Assembly (NCBI GenBank): GCA_021401465.1
Contig: JADDMT010000025.1
Span: 248,001-312,000 of the forward strand
Origin: Teratosphaeria epicoccoides
Taxonomy: Eukaryota > Ascomycota > Dothideomycetes > Mycosphaerellales > Teratosphaeriaceae
Direction of reading: 5' to 3'
Length of the DNA stretch: 64,000 nucleotides
Made by a program: the position numbers and the translations under genes
In this document: positions 30,052-40,600 of the stretch, piece after piece
Numbering within the stretch: the first letter of the stretch is position 1
How the letters are laid out: every line of letters begins with the position of its first letter
The notes under the pieces: generated by a model
What the model was told of the DNA's origin: nothing
What the model saw: the letters and a program-made list of their open reading frames with translations, nothing else
The model's database searches: none

Positions 30052-30934
30052 GGCCGGGTTTTATGTTTGGAAAGGGAGTTAATGTGGTGACTCTGGAGGA
30101 TACGACGTGTGCTTGGAGTGTAAAGTACGAAACTCGCGATGTCAATGAATGATGAATGAACTGAGATGTCCATTGACAGTCATTTCGCCGGAATAGATCA
30201 ATCTTAGGCGGCCAAGATTTCGCCAAGTTCATAGCCCGCACAGCGAACAAAAAGATAAAAGTACCATCCTCTCCTGAACCGAGGCCCAAAACCAAAAGTT
30301 ATTTTCTCAAGCCAGTTGAAATATATATGTGCCTCCATACGGAGTCTAGTGATCTATTAGCGAGGGTCCAAACGAAGACAATTGACATGGATGCTCACCG
30401 AACCGTAGACCTCGGCATCACTGTTCACGGCAGTTTACTAGTGCCGCGCTCTACCAACTGAGCTATAGAGGCTGAGCTTTGGACCCTGCCAGTATGGCTT
30501 GAGATGTGGCGTACGTCAATACTCATAGATTATATCCTTTAATTTCTAGGTACAACGATGAAGAGCCCGGAATAGATCGTCGCGCCTCTTCTTGAGTCCA
30601 GCGAATGGCATAAAGTCCTGGAGCAGATGTGCGCGCTTGATGACCTCAGCCTGGCTCACAGTAGGTCTGCTCTGTCCCACCGTGTGCTCTTCCTTGCGTG
30701 TGAGTTCAGATCTGTTGAAATCCCCTCCCAAATCATTCCAGGACATCGACTCCCAGTTCCAAGCTGCAGCTCCCGATCTATCTTGCCTATTGACAAGACA
30801 ACGATATTGCAATGATGCGAGAAATGATACCCAAAGACAAAGATCACCGCAACAAAATTGTGTGTCATATTCTAGGGCATTGTGACGAAACGTACTCATA
30901 CGATTGCTTCTCAACGCCGACACAAACCCTAACC
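30052..30934. other. Convergent intergenic region with a tRNA-like locus and telomere-like motif
   Basis: Lies between the 3' ends of the Cut12-type and metallophosphoesterase genes. It holds the broken tRNA-Thr-like locus at 30390-30472, and a telomere-like CCCTAACCCTAG motif begins at its right edge. No protein gene is supported. Confidence 0.4.
30390..30472 (-). pseudogene. tRNA-Thr(AGU)-like locus, 3' half degenerate
   Basis: On the minus strand from 30472 the sequence begins with a 7-nt acceptor-like strand, TA, a perfect D-arm (GCTC...GAGC with A-box TAGCTCAGTTGG) and an anticodon stem CGGCA with loop CTAGTAA, giving anticodon AGT. Two alternative TGCCG partners follow; using the second implies a short intron at the canonical position after the anticodon. 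The 3' half then fails: the TTCGGTG candidate T-loop has no pairing stem, and no TAGAGGC to close the acceptor is found downstream. I read it as a tRNA pseudogene or 5'-half fragment. Confidence 0.5.
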
Positions 30935-30940
30935 CTAGCC
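30925..30940. repeat. Telomere-like motif (CCCTAA/CCCTAG)
   Basis: AACCCTAACCCTAGCC gives about two units of the fungal telomeric repeat, TTAGGG on the minus strand. It overlaps the TAG stop codon of the metallophosphoesterase gene and its immediate 3' flank. Two units are too few to imply an old chromosome end, and the motif may be chance or a telobox-like protein site. Confidence 0.5.
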
Positions 30941-32878
30941 ACCCTTCTCACACGGCCAGTTCTGATAGACCCAGCCGCTGATCAACTCCGTCACACTCTT
31001 CCTGTCAAACTGATACGACGTATCCTTGCCCGTCTCATACTTCTGCCCTAAATACTGCAGCGCCAACATCACCCATTCTTCGATGAACTCGTTGTACGCC
31101 AAATCCACCGTCTCCGGCTTCTCACTACCATCCGTAGGATCGAAGTTGACATTCGCACCAACACAATTCGGCACATTGTAGAACTTTATGGGAGAATGGA
31201 TGGTGTCGTCGCCATCCTTGCCAATGTCGTCACTGGTGGTGTATCCAGGCGTTGCAGGCTCTTCGCCGTCTTTGTCAGAGGACATTGGAATCTGCTGCTG
31301 CTGGACTGCCAGGGCAGGATGCTGAGATGGATCATCCTGAAGCTCACGAAGTGACACGGGCGGCAAGCCCGGGACCAACTTGTCCAGCGCATGTGTTTCG
31401 ATACCGCTTGAGACAGCCAGGTCGTGTAGACTAATTGGTCCATCGTTGTTCAGTATTTGCAACACTTGGCTGGCGGGGCCATACGGCACATCCTTGATAA
31501 CCTTCATCCCGCTCGTGAAGGGCGAGACCAGAAAGGTGCTATCGATGGTAAACGGACCCTTGAAGATGTCGAAGCGTAGTGCGCCACTGTTGAACAGAGC
31601 GATGGTGGGCGTTTCGGAGTCTTTGTACAAGTCGGGCAGAACGTGATCATTGAACCAGCTCAGCAGGCTGTCCTTCGATGGGTACGGCGCTCGGCTCAAC
31701 CAGTATGTCTTTGGCGCACAGCCGTATGCATAGTCTAGATCCAGCTTCTTCCGATCTTTGCCGATCAGTTTCGAAACCTCCACACCAAGCGGAGTGTCGA
31801 AAGTGGTGTCGTTCGTGCCAGAGTGATGCTGTAGAGAGTAACGGTTGTTGTCGATGTAAAGTCTGCCATACGTTGGACTTGCTTCGACGGAGACACCGTC
31901 TTTCTTGCCTGCTACTTTGACACCCTCGATCGACATGAAACCAATCGTCTCCATGTATCGTCCGCTCTCGATGCCCTGCGCCTTCTTTTCCCACTTGCGA
32001 TAGTCTCTGATATGCGTGTGGCCCCCAAAGAATACAATCGGCGTGTCCCATTTCACGTTTCTGATGGCCTTGTAGATCAGATCAAACTCTGGGCTGTCTC
32101 GCAGAGGAACGTGACCTGCAACCAGGAATAGGTCTACATCCCTTTCCCGAAGCGCGTCCTGGAACCACTGCTCTTTGATCGCCTCTTGTACCGGCTGGAC
32201 TACAGTGTTGTTCGCGTTGCCGTTGAAGTTGAACAAGAAACCAAAAGCTAGAACCCTGATACCTGTGTTCTTTGTGGTGAATTTCCTAAAGCGAGAAGCT
32301 AATGGTCGTCGCTTCCCTTCAACGTAGATATCCACATTCGATGAGATGTAAGAGTCCTTAAAATCTGGTACCACCTCGTCGTATTCCTTCTGACTTGTGT
32401 TTCTGACGTACAGCTCATGATTGCCTGCGAGTATTACATCGATGGGTTGTTGTTTGAGGAAGTCGAACGTGTATTTGCCCTTCGGATTGGAAGCGTCGTA
32501 CAGTCCGTTGCCCTCTACTCTATCGCCAGTATCGATCACCAACAAGTCCGAGCCATCGTCATCGGCTCGCTTGCGTAAGTGATGGGCGAACGATACATAG
32601 TCTCCCCAATCAGCGGAGAAGCTGGGTTCTTGGAGGTGGCCAGCATGCCAGCCGTGGGTGTCAGTGGTATGCTGTCTATTCTCAGCTCTAGGTCAGGCTA
32701 AGTAGCACTCGACGGTCCATACCAAGAAGTTCAGGCCCCCCTTGGCCCATGGCAGCTCTCGGAGCGGGGCGCTAATGGGCGGTGGAGCTGAGGGCTGCTC
32801 TGCCAAGGAGACATGGAGGAACGCGAACAGCAACGGCACTCGCGCAAACACTTTGGTGAGTAACATACCTATTGACAT
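30935..32878 (-). CDS. Secreted or vacuolar metallophosphoesterase (YHR202W/SMN1 family)
   Basis: CDS is complement(30935..32671,32723..32878), 630 aa. The 51-nt intron 32672-32722 (GTATGG...GACAG, phase 0) restores the first metal motif: NFL | HTTDTHGWHAGHLQ. An N-terminal signal peptide (VFARVPLLFAFLHVSLA) directs it to the secretory pathway. Calcineurin-like motifs in order are TDTHGW, DTGDRVEG, GNHE, AGHVPL and FGGHTHIRD, covering the dimetal ligands. The C-terminal two-thirds resembles the 5'-nucleotidase-type C-terminal domain (LFNSGALRFDIFKGPF), as in yeast YHR202W, a vacuolar protein of uncertain substrate. The substrate is probably a nucleotide or other phosphate ester; I cannot say which. 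Confidence 0.9.
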
Positions 32879-33083
32879 GCCTGTTGTACATCCGCAGAGC
32901 CACTACAACAAGGCGGCTGGGTGTGTTCCTGCATGACCAGCTGCATGCGTCATGCCTCAAGGATGTATCCGAAAAACGGAGCGAGCCGCTGATGTTCTTG
33001 GAGCTCCGCAAGTTACATGCGAAGAAACAGAAGTGAGCTTGATCAACAGCGGTGGAGCTTCGCCAACATACAGCTCTACTCCA

Positions 33084-34049
33084 ATGTCGTCTCCAGTCCG
33101 ACGTAGCGTGTCGCGTGGCCGGTCGCGGACACCAGCCAAGGCTGACAACGACGTGCGCTCGCGTTCACGCCGCTACGATGATCGAAACGGCGCACGCGAC
33201 AGCAGGAGCAGGAGCAGGAGCCGGAGCAGAACGCGCTCCCGTAGCGAGTCTCGGGACCGGACACGCAGTCGAAGCAGAGATAGCAGAGATGCAGGCCCAC
33301 GCAGCTACTCAAGAAGCGCATCCCGATCACGAAGTCCCTCGCTGCCACGAAGCGCAAAAATCGTTATCGAGAAGCTCACCAAAAATGTAAACGAAGGCCA
33401 CCTACGGGAAATCTTCAGCTCATACGGCGACATTCAAGATCTAGAGATGCCAACCAACAAGCAGTTCATGATGAACAAAGGCATTGCATACATTCTATAC
33501 ACCGACGCAAGATATGCGGAAAGCGCGATCGCACACATGCACGAAGCACAGCTGGACGGCGCGCTCATCAACGTCAGCATTGTGCTGCCGAGAAGAAGAT
33601 TCAGTCAGAGTCCACCACCCAAGAGACCACCGCCGAACCGATTTGGTGAGCCAAACAGATTCCGTGAGGGCCCACCGCCAGCCAGGGCGCCTCCGCCAGA
33701 TCGAGCGTTCGGTAGAGGCCCGACGCCACGGGCTTCGCCAGGGTACAGAGGTGGGAGGTCGTCGCCAAGATATGGAGGCAGAGGGCGAGGAGAAGTCGGA
33801 GGGTACAGAGATCGTGGGCACGATGACAGGCACAGTTACAGGCCGAGGAGCTACTCGCCGAGCAGAAGCCCGCCGCCTAGGAGACGGAGGAGTCCAACCT
33901 ACGCTAGTAGAGATCGCAGTCTGAGCCGTACGCCGCCAAGGAGGAGGAGTGGAGGTGGAGGCAGGGGTGGTCGGAGAAGCCCGAGTTACTCGAGCTATGG
34001 CAGTCGGAGTCGGAGTCCAAGCAGAGACCGTGGTGGCAGAAGGTGGTGA
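33084..34049 (+). CDS. RNPS1-like SR protein with one RRM
   Basis: 321 aa from the chosen ATG (MSSPVRRSVSRGRSRTP). The open frame extends upstream to 32952, but that part looks non-coding and the SR-rich domain starts here. Residues 1-90 are an RS-rich domain. One RRM follows (about 92-170) with RNP2-like KIVIEKL and RNP1-like KGIAYILY. The C-terminus is rich in Pro, Arg and Gly, with RS dipeptides and RGG-like runs. This layout (RS, one RRM, RS/P) matches RNPS1, a nuclear splicing activator and exon-junction-complex peripheral factor. Other single-RRM SR proteins are possible. The gene is divergent from the metallophosphoesterase, with 205 bp between start codons. Confidence 0.85.
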   Translation: MSSPVRRSVSRGRSRTPAKADNDVRSRSRRYDDRNGARDSRSRSRSRSRTRSRSESRDRTRSRSRDSRDAGPRSYSRSASRSRSPSLPRSAKIVIEKLTKNVNEGHLREIFSSYGDIQDLEMPTNKQFMMNKGIAYILYTDARYAESAIAHMHEAQLDGALINVSIVLPRRRFSQSPPPKRPPPNRFGEPNRFREGPPPARAPPPDRAFGRGPTPRASPGYRGGRSSPRYGGRGRGEVGGYRDRGHDDRHSYRPRSYSPSRSPPPRRRRSPTYASRDRSLSRTPPRRRSGGGGRGGRRSPSYSSYGSRSRSPSRDRGGRRW

Positions 34050-35298
34050 TCATGAATAGAGATGGGGACGGAAGACACAAGAGAATGGTTAACGGAGCGC
34101 CGCATGCCATGCCTTTCGGCGCCATGCGTGAGCGCCGGGGCCGGATGTCTACCATAAAGCTGTAGCCTGTGGCGCCGTGTTTCCGGCGAGCAGCACGACC
34201 AGCAGTCTCTGCCCGGCATACGCAACGCGGCTCTGCCAACATGCATGTAGATCAATTGTAGAGATGCACGTCTGCATGCCGACGCAAAAGCTGCAAAGAA
34301 CCATTATGCACATTTGTCAGACCAGCCAAGTCAAGCCTCCTCCACCCACTATACCCTCTCGTCGAGGATAAGTTCAAGAAGACGCTCCGGCTTATTTGTG
34401 GTCTCTGTGTCGTTCTGCGCCTTTCATGACGGGGTACCGTGAGCTTATTGAATTGCAAGCAGACAGTTACAGCTGCTGGGCTGTGGCCGAGGCGCGTGAT
34501 CTATGTTGTTAGGTATGTTACATGACAGTGGTATCTCTGAGACTACTGCCGTGCGTGTATTCGGATCCTAAGTCTATTTCCCGTGTGCGCTAGCATGAGC
34601 GACAGGGCGGTTCTACCCTGTTGGCAGCGGGAAGCTTGATGGAGATGCGTGCTGTCATATCGAAGGGAGAGACGAGGTTGATTCGGCCTTGCGCGAAAAT
34701 GCCGGCAGTGAAATGCTTGGCGAGTCCCGAGCTCTGCCATCACTTATCACCTGCCTCTATCGAAAATGCATGTCTCGCGGTCTTCGCTCTGCCATGATAC
34801 CGGCTTCTCGGCCGACGGCAGGAGAGTGCAATCACAAGGCCATGTCACCTCCGAAGCTGATGAAGAGTCGCCGGCCCTATTCTGCTTGTATCGTCCTTCC
34901 GACAAGACAACAAGGCTTTCGATCTTCGAAATGAGTCTGAAGCCGATGTCCGGCACTTCTGCTCACTGGAAAGGCTCTCTTGAGAATTCTTGCAACGACT
35001 CGGCCTTCAAAATGAAGAAGCTGGAGCCATCATTGTGCTTTCGTTCTCGACCACACTGCAAGTCTCACCAATCACAATGCTCCTCACCACATCGAACATG
35101 TGTCCAGCCATGCTTTGGAAAAGCAGGCTATATCGAAGCCGGCGGTTCGATGGCGGGCGAGGCCACAGATACTCTCATCGTGCGTCATCGCTCTGGAGGC
35201 AGGTGAAAGCGACCATAACAGACCAGTACCTAGGTAGGACAACATCCATTTGTCCAACAACAACGGATTCTGGCAAAAGACATCAAGAGTTAGTAAAC
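34050..35298. other. Intergenic, no supported gene
   Basis: A 1.25-kb stretch between two plus-strand genes. ORFs at 34766-35206 and 34990-35436 have no recognisable domains, and the second merely overlaps the next gene's first exon in another frame. It must contain the promoter of the metallo-beta-lactamase gene. Confidence 0.35.
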
Positions 35299-36488
35299 AT
35301 GTCAGAAGAATATCTTGTCCCGCCTCGACAGCCGCCTGCGCTCAACATTCCCTCTTCAGATAAGACGGTGAAGGTATCTGTGATCGACAGGTGCGCAAAT
35401 CAAATCATCCTGACGTGGGCATTGACGGCGACCTGATCAGATTTAGCACAACCCGATTGAAGCTGGGAATGAGCGAATTCCTCCAACCGGACTATGTCGG
35501 ACACCCAGACCTCCTTGGTCCCAGCTACTCGTTCTTGATCGAGCACCCGTCTAGAAAATCAATCTTGTTTGACCTAGGCGTGCGCAAAGACTTCGAAAAG
35601 CTGCCTTCATACAAGAAATTCGTCGAGCTCAAATGGGAGATCGGCGTTCCCAAGGACGTAGCCACTATCCTCAAGGAGCACCGTGTCGACGTTGACGGCG
35701 GTGCAATCGACTCGATCATCTGGTCACATCATCACTGGGATCACGTGGGCGATGCTTCTACTTTCCCACACAGCACGAATCTGGTCGTTGGACCCGGCTT
35801 CAAGGAAGCTCATTTACCTGGCTATCCGGTGCGAAAAGAAGCCACGCTACTGGAAAGCGACTTCCAAGGCCGTGAAGTGCGCGAGATAGACTTCGAAAAG
35901 GAAGGCAAAGGCCTCAAAATCGGTCGCTTCAACGCCATGGATTACTTTGGTGACGGCAGCTTCTACCTGCTAGACACTCCCGGTCACAGTATTGGCCACA
36001 TGTGCGGTCTGGCACGCACTTCCACGAAGCCAGATACTTTTATCTTCATGGGCGGCGATGCCTCACATCACGGTGGCGAGTTCAGACCAACGAAATATCT
36101 CCCACTGCCAAAGGAAATTCAACGCGCGCCATTCAAACGCGGATACGTCTGCCCTGGTGAGGTGCTGCAGTCCATCAACCCGCACGATGCACCGGATCGG
36201 CAGTTCTACTATGTGACGCAATCTTTTGCGGACGACAAGGAGACGGCCGATTGGACGATCGACGGCCTGGGGGAGTTTGATGCGCATGAGAATGTGCTGC
36301 TGTTATTAGCGCATGATGATGCCGTGGTGGATCCACCGGAGTTCGATATGTATCCGAAGAGTATCAATGATTGGTATCGAAAGGGAGTGGCTAAGAAGGT
36401 GAAATGGCTTTTTGTGAGAGACTTTGAGAAAGCGATTGAGGCGAAGGAGAAGGGCGGAGAGCCATACAAATGGGGGAAACATTCATGA
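35299..36488 (+). CDS. Metallo-beta-lactamase-fold hydrolase, lactonase-like
   Basis: CDS is join(35299..35390,35441..36488), 379 aa. The 50-nt intron (35391-35440, GTGCGC donor, CTGAC branch, TCAG acceptor) joins MSEEYLVPPRQPP...VSVIDR to FSTTRLKLG in phase. The zinc-binding motif HHHWDH sits at 127-132. Further ligands are likely in LLDTPGHSIGHMCGL and MGGDASHHGGEF, and LLLLAHDDAVV gives the C-terminal histidine. The arrangement resembles cytosolic fungal members of the AHL-lactonase/quorum-quenching branch of the superfamily, but substrates of the fungal proteins are largely unknown. It is unrelated in detail to the NAPE-PLD-like MBL protein at 16-17 kb. No signal peptide. Confidence 0.88.
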
Positions 36489-36873
36489 GGCAGTGCGTCG
36501 GAATCCGGAACACATGTACGTATGATATACAAGAGGAGAAAGAGACGCGCGACAGACGCCTTGCTCCCGAGGTCAGAGATGAGGAATGAGATACTGAAGC
36601 AAAGCTAGGCGCAGGCTGCTCACTTTGCACCTTTGAACACCAGTGAAGACGTCGACCAAACGTCCGGGTGCACGAGCTAACAGAACCAGTCTGTCAGGGT
36701 TTTGTCGTTCTTGTATGCACACGGGCATGACAGACCATATTATGGTCCTGTACTCTGTAGGTAGTCCCAGCCCTTTTATTCGTGCTGACGTCCATCGCAT
36801 GGCTGAACTCCTGGACGCCAAGCAGATGCTTTATCATGATTCCGAATTCCATCTCGCACCGCCGACAAGACAT
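36489..36873. other. Convergent 3' flanks, no feature recognised
   Basis: A 385-bp stretch between the stop of the plus-strand lactonase-like gene and the stop of the minus-strand YKT6 gene. I see only shared untranslated sequence. Confidence 0.35.
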
Positions 36874-37591
36874 CTACATGACCGTACAGCACGAGTTCTG
36901 CTTCTTCGCTTGGGTATAAAACATCTTACTCTGTGCGCTCAAGCCGTCCGACTTCGCAACCAAACTGTCAATCTTCTCTCCTCGCTCCAGCACCGACTCG
37001 ATAGTCTTGTGCAGCACGATCTTCGTCTCGTCAAGCTCTTTCTGAATCTGTCCGTAGTGTCAGCCATCACACTCAGACCCATGTCATCCTCAAGCATCCT
37101 CATGCCATCTCCCTACCTTCATAATACTATCCGCCTGCTGCGGATCCTGATACTTCGTAATATACTCCTTCAACTGCGGGAAGACCAGCCCCCCGCTGCT
37201 CCCCGCCCAGGTACTCCTGGGGTACTTGGCCAAAAACTCATCCAAAATCTTCCCCAGCAACTGATGCGCCACGAGCGCCGGATACTCCTGATCAGAAATT
37301 ATGATCCCCGCTACGCCCTCGGATCGCGCATAAGCGTGGAATGTGTACGACTGCTCTTCGACGTCCTGGCGTTGACCAGGTCGTGTGCGCTCGGCGACCG
37401 TTTTGGAGAAGAGCGACATGAACTCGCCGACGGAGGTGCGGGTGAAGCGAGAATAGGTGGAGAGGTCGCGTTCGGCGCAGAGCTCGACGGCGGGCTTCTC
37501 CTCATTTTTGAGGATCTGGAGGACATGTTCAGCAGAGGCATGGCGATGGTGGGGCGTTAGAGGGGCATACGCCGATGTAGAGGAGCTTCAT
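36874..37591 (-). CDS. YKT6: R-SNARE Ykt6
   Basis: CDS is complement(36874..37047,37117..37515,37571..37591), 197 aa (yeast 200). The seven-codon first exon (MKLLYIG) is followed by a 55-nt intron (GTATGC...CTGAAC...CAG), and a second intron of 69 nt (37048-37116, GTAGGG...ACAG) separates the longin and SNARE parts. The N-terminal longin domain is clear (EKPAVELCAERDLSTYSRF, TRPGQRQDVEEQSY, YARSEGVAGIIISDQEYP). The SNARE helix contains the expected central Arg region (IESVLERGEKIDSLVAKS). The protein ends SCCTVM, giving a CaaX box (CTVM) for farnesylation with a neighbouring Cys for palmitoylation, as in yeast. Ykt6 acts in ER-Golgi, vacuolar and autophagic fusion. Confidence 0.97.
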
Positions 37592-37997
37592 GGCTTTGTG
37601 TTGTGGTGGGATCCGAGGATTTCTACGCGGTGGCTGCGAGAGTTGTTTGTTGCAGGTTATCTGGTGGTAGTGGGCAGCAAAGTACCACGAGATGTCACAA
37701 AGAAGTGTTCCAGGACCATCTAAGGGAGTAGGTCCAGCGCATCTGGTTCGCACCAGTATGCGGCTCCTTCCGCTTGGGGCTAGTATGGCGACCCAGCGGA
37801 TCTTCTACCTTGTACATATATCTCGTTCACAGTGCCAATGTAAGGTACGGGACAATCTGCTGTGGTACCTGGATTCACGCCGCTTCGTCGAGCAAATAGA
37901 TGAGTCTGGTCAGGACGAATGTGGACGACAGCCAGCATAATGCCATCAGAATGAGCGGCGTTGTCAAAACATCTTCTCATTGCATTCAGAGCTGAAG

Positions 37998-39059
37998 ATG
38001 CCTCTATATGCATTCGGCTCAAACAGCAGCGGCCAGCTAGGTGTTGGACATAAGGTGGACCTGCCCAAGCCGCAACCATGCCGACTCACACAAAATAGAA
38101 CTTCGCTCGGCATCAAGCAAGTCGTAGCAGGTGGCAACCACACTCTCATTCTTCACGAGAACGGATTGGTAGAAGCATTTGGCACCAACGAGCATCATGA
38201 GCTTGGTATACCGCATGCTAGTGCCCAATCGAATCCCGCGGGCTCGCTTTCTGACAGCATTCAAATTGGCCTTGTTGCAAACCGTGTGACACAAATAGCA
38301 GCAAATTGGACCACATCCACGTGCCTCGACTCTTCCGGCGGGTTGGCCACATGCGGCGAAGGGCTATCAGGCGAGCTTGGTCGAGGGGAAGGAATTTCCA
38401 TGTCGGCTACGCCGGACCAGATCGAGCGTTTGAAACAGCTGCCTGGAAAGGCTGCACAAATCGCATCTTCGATGGCGCATACGGTTGTTGTGCTTGACAG
38501 TGGTGATGTGTTGGGCTGGGGAAAAGGTCGGAAAGGCCAGCTGGGCTCACCATTGGAAGATGCCTGGGCTCCTCGAAAGATCGAAGTCGCGTTTCCAGTC
38601 GTCAAGGCGGTATGTGGGAAAGACTTTACCTTCGTCGCCGGGGACCCTGAGGAGGGGAAAGTAGCCTTGATTGGAGCCGAGGGCAAGGACCGTTTCAACC
38701 TCAAGTCAAGCATGCCAGACAATGCGCGAGGCTGGAGGGACATCGCTGCGTCATGGGGCAGCATTTACATTCTTTTCGATGACGGGAGAGTAGTTGGTTA
38801 TGGTCGTGACGATCACGGCCAACTTTGTCCTCCAGGTCTGCCGGCAATTGAGCAAGTTGCTGCTGGAAGTGAGCATTGCATCGCTTTGACTAAGGACGGA
38901 AAGGTGCTAGCTTGGGGCTGGGGCGAGCATGGAAATTGTGGAGAGCGTACCGACAAGAATGGAGATGTGAAGGGCAGGTGGAATGAGATCAAGGTAGATG
39001 GACGGCCAATTGGCGTGTTCGCTGGATGCGCAACAAGCTTCATCGTAACTAAGACGTGA
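37998..39059 (+). CDS. ATS1: RCC1-repeat protein, ATS1-like
   Basis: Single-exon, 353 aa from MPLYAFGSNSSGQLGVG; the frame opens six codons earlier at 37980, but this ATG begins exactly with the first RCC1 repeat. Repeats are recognisable by Gly-rich turns: AFGSNSSGQLGVGH, EAFGTNEHHELGI, LATCGEGLSGELGRGE, LGWGKGRKGQLGSP, VGYGRDDHGQLCPP and LAWGWGEHGNCGER, a nearly complete seven-bladed propeller. Length and a propeller-only architecture fit yeast Ats1 (333 aa), a partner of Kti11/Dph3 linked to tRNA wobble-uridine modification and diphthamide synthesis. The general RCC1 call is firm; orthology to ATS1 is inferred. The start lies 406 bp from that of the divergent YKT6 gene. Confidence 0.85.
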   Translation: MPLYAFGSNSSGQLGVGHKVDLPKPQPCRLTQNRTSLGIKQVVAGGNHTLILHENGLVEAFGTNEHHELGIPHASAQSNPAGSLSDSIQIGLVANRVTQIAANWTTSTCLDSSGGLATCGEGLSGELGRGEGISMSATPDQIERLKQLPGKAAQIASSMAHTVVVLDSGDVLGWGKGRKGQLGSPLEDAWAPRKIEVAFPVVKAVCGKDFTFVAGDPEEGKVALIGAEGKDRFNLKSSMPDNARGWRDIAASWGSIYILFDDGRVVGYGRDDHGQLCPPGLPAIEQVAAGSEHCIALTKDGKVLAWGWGEHGNCGERTDKNGDVKGRWNEIKVDGRPIGVFAGCATSFIVTKT

Positions 39060-39134
39060 AGGTCTCTTGTCAGTCGCGAGTCGTGGCGAGAACTAGAGCT
39101 CCTGGACTCGATGCCGGGGTACAAGGCTTGCTGC

Positions 39135-40600
39135 TCAGTCAAACATCCCATTTAGCTGCGATAGCCGTTGCGTCGGTGGTAGACCTTCTTGACTAGACGG
39201 CTCCGCATTCGACTGACGATATGACTCGGTCCTTGACCTCGTACCGCTCAAAGCTGGCTGGAAGCTGGCGTTTGGATTCTCGGCACTGGCATCCCAGCCT
39301 AGCATCTCCTCGCCGTCGCCATCGTCGTAGTTCGGCGGGTCCCAAGTCTGGTCGTCATCATTGCCTGGCATGAAGAGACTGTCTGGATCGAGCTCGGCCT
39401 CTGTTTCGCGTGAGCTCGCTTTGCGACGTACGAGAGCTGGAGTGTGGCTTTGACTGGAGCGAGGTTTGTTGAAACTTGCTCGGGCAGGTGGTGGCATCTC
39501 CGATGCTGACCGGCTTGGCTGCAGCTGCGACATAACAGATGGCTGTCTGAAGGAGCCGCCTCTCGTCGAGACGTACCGCGGATTTGGTGTTGTCGAGGCT
39601 GCACGGTAGTCACCGGTGGTCATTAGAGTAAATTCACAGTACATGCCGAAGTTCTGGTAGCTGAATTGTAAAGGTCTGCTGGGATGGGAGAAGAAAGCTG
39701 AAATGGGCCCTCGGAATGTGTCTGCATGCGTGACGATGGCTTTGAAATCCTTGACACTGATTACGACGTGCATCTTCTCCTGCATATGGAATTCTTCGAA
39801 GTCTTCGGTGTGTATGGAAATGGCAGTCTCGAGCGGCTGCTTGAGCACCTCTACAATAGGTCTCAGCACAGGGTAGCGTATGTGAGGAAGCGCACTGTGG
39901 AGATCGAGATTGAATACCTTTACCGTCTTGAATCTTCTCGGTGAAGCTAGTAAATATTGCTTTGCCGTCCTGAGCCAGCAGATCGAGCTGCTCGGTCTTT
40001 GGACCAAAGAATTCGATATACTCCCTCAGCACTCTCGACGAGATCTTCCAGCCCTGACTGGCCGCTGACTTGTCGAAAAGCGCATGCATGACTTCTACAG
40101 ATTCAAATGCGAGGCGGTAAGTCTTGGTCATGCCGTGCTTGCACAGCATCTCGACGACGAGTCGACATTCTGTCATGTTGGGTTGATCCTGTATCGCGAC
40201 ATCGCAACGCTCCACTGTGCTGTCAGAGCTACGTGCAGAATTCGTGCGCCCCTTGAAGACGGATTGTAGAGCCTTGTTGAGGAGTTGGCAGGTAAATCGA
40301 TCGCCGCCTTTCACGGAGGTGGAGCTACTGCTTGGGCTGAAGCGATAGTCGATGAAGAACGTCTCCGCATCTAAGGCAAACGATGCGTATGCAGTTCTCG
40401 ATAAATTTAGGGCAGTCAACGTGAGCTATCAAGATAGTCAGTCCACCGTCCACAATCCTTGGGCCTTGAACCAGACCAAAACGCGCCTTTTCGCTCCTGG
40501 CCTCAATCGAGACACTCTCGCCAAATTTTGCCAGGCACACGAGAGCTTCGTACACTCTGCCAGTAGCCTCCGGCATCAGCGTGAAACTGAGTATTGCCAT
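39135..40600 (-). CDS. RAD9: DNA-damage checkpoint clamp subunit Rad9
   Basis: CDS is complement(39135..39850,39924..40425,40487..40600), 443 aa. Exon 1 (MAILSFTLMPEATGRVYEAL...SVSIEARSEK) joins exon 2 (LTLTALNLSRTAYASFALD) in phase 0 only if the 61-nt intron 40426-40486 begins with GC (AAG|GCGCGT...GATAG). The second intron 39851-39923 is canonical (GTAAAG...TGTAG) and yields QDEVLKQPLETAISIHTEDFEEF. The PCNA-like fold is followed by MHVVISVKDFKAIVTHADT and YCEFTLMTTG, typical of Rad9, and a disordered Ser/acidic C-terminal tail, where checkpoint kinases phosphorylate Rad9 in other species. With Rad1 and Hus1 it forms the 9-1-1 clamp. ACGCGT lies 59-64 bp upstream. The gene is divergent from the 40.8-kb LRR gene. 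Confidence 0.95.

Noticed and set aside
34766..35206. 146-codon ORF between the SR-protein and lactonase-like genes
   Set aside because: No domain and no consistent splice partner; the adjacent real gene is explained without it.
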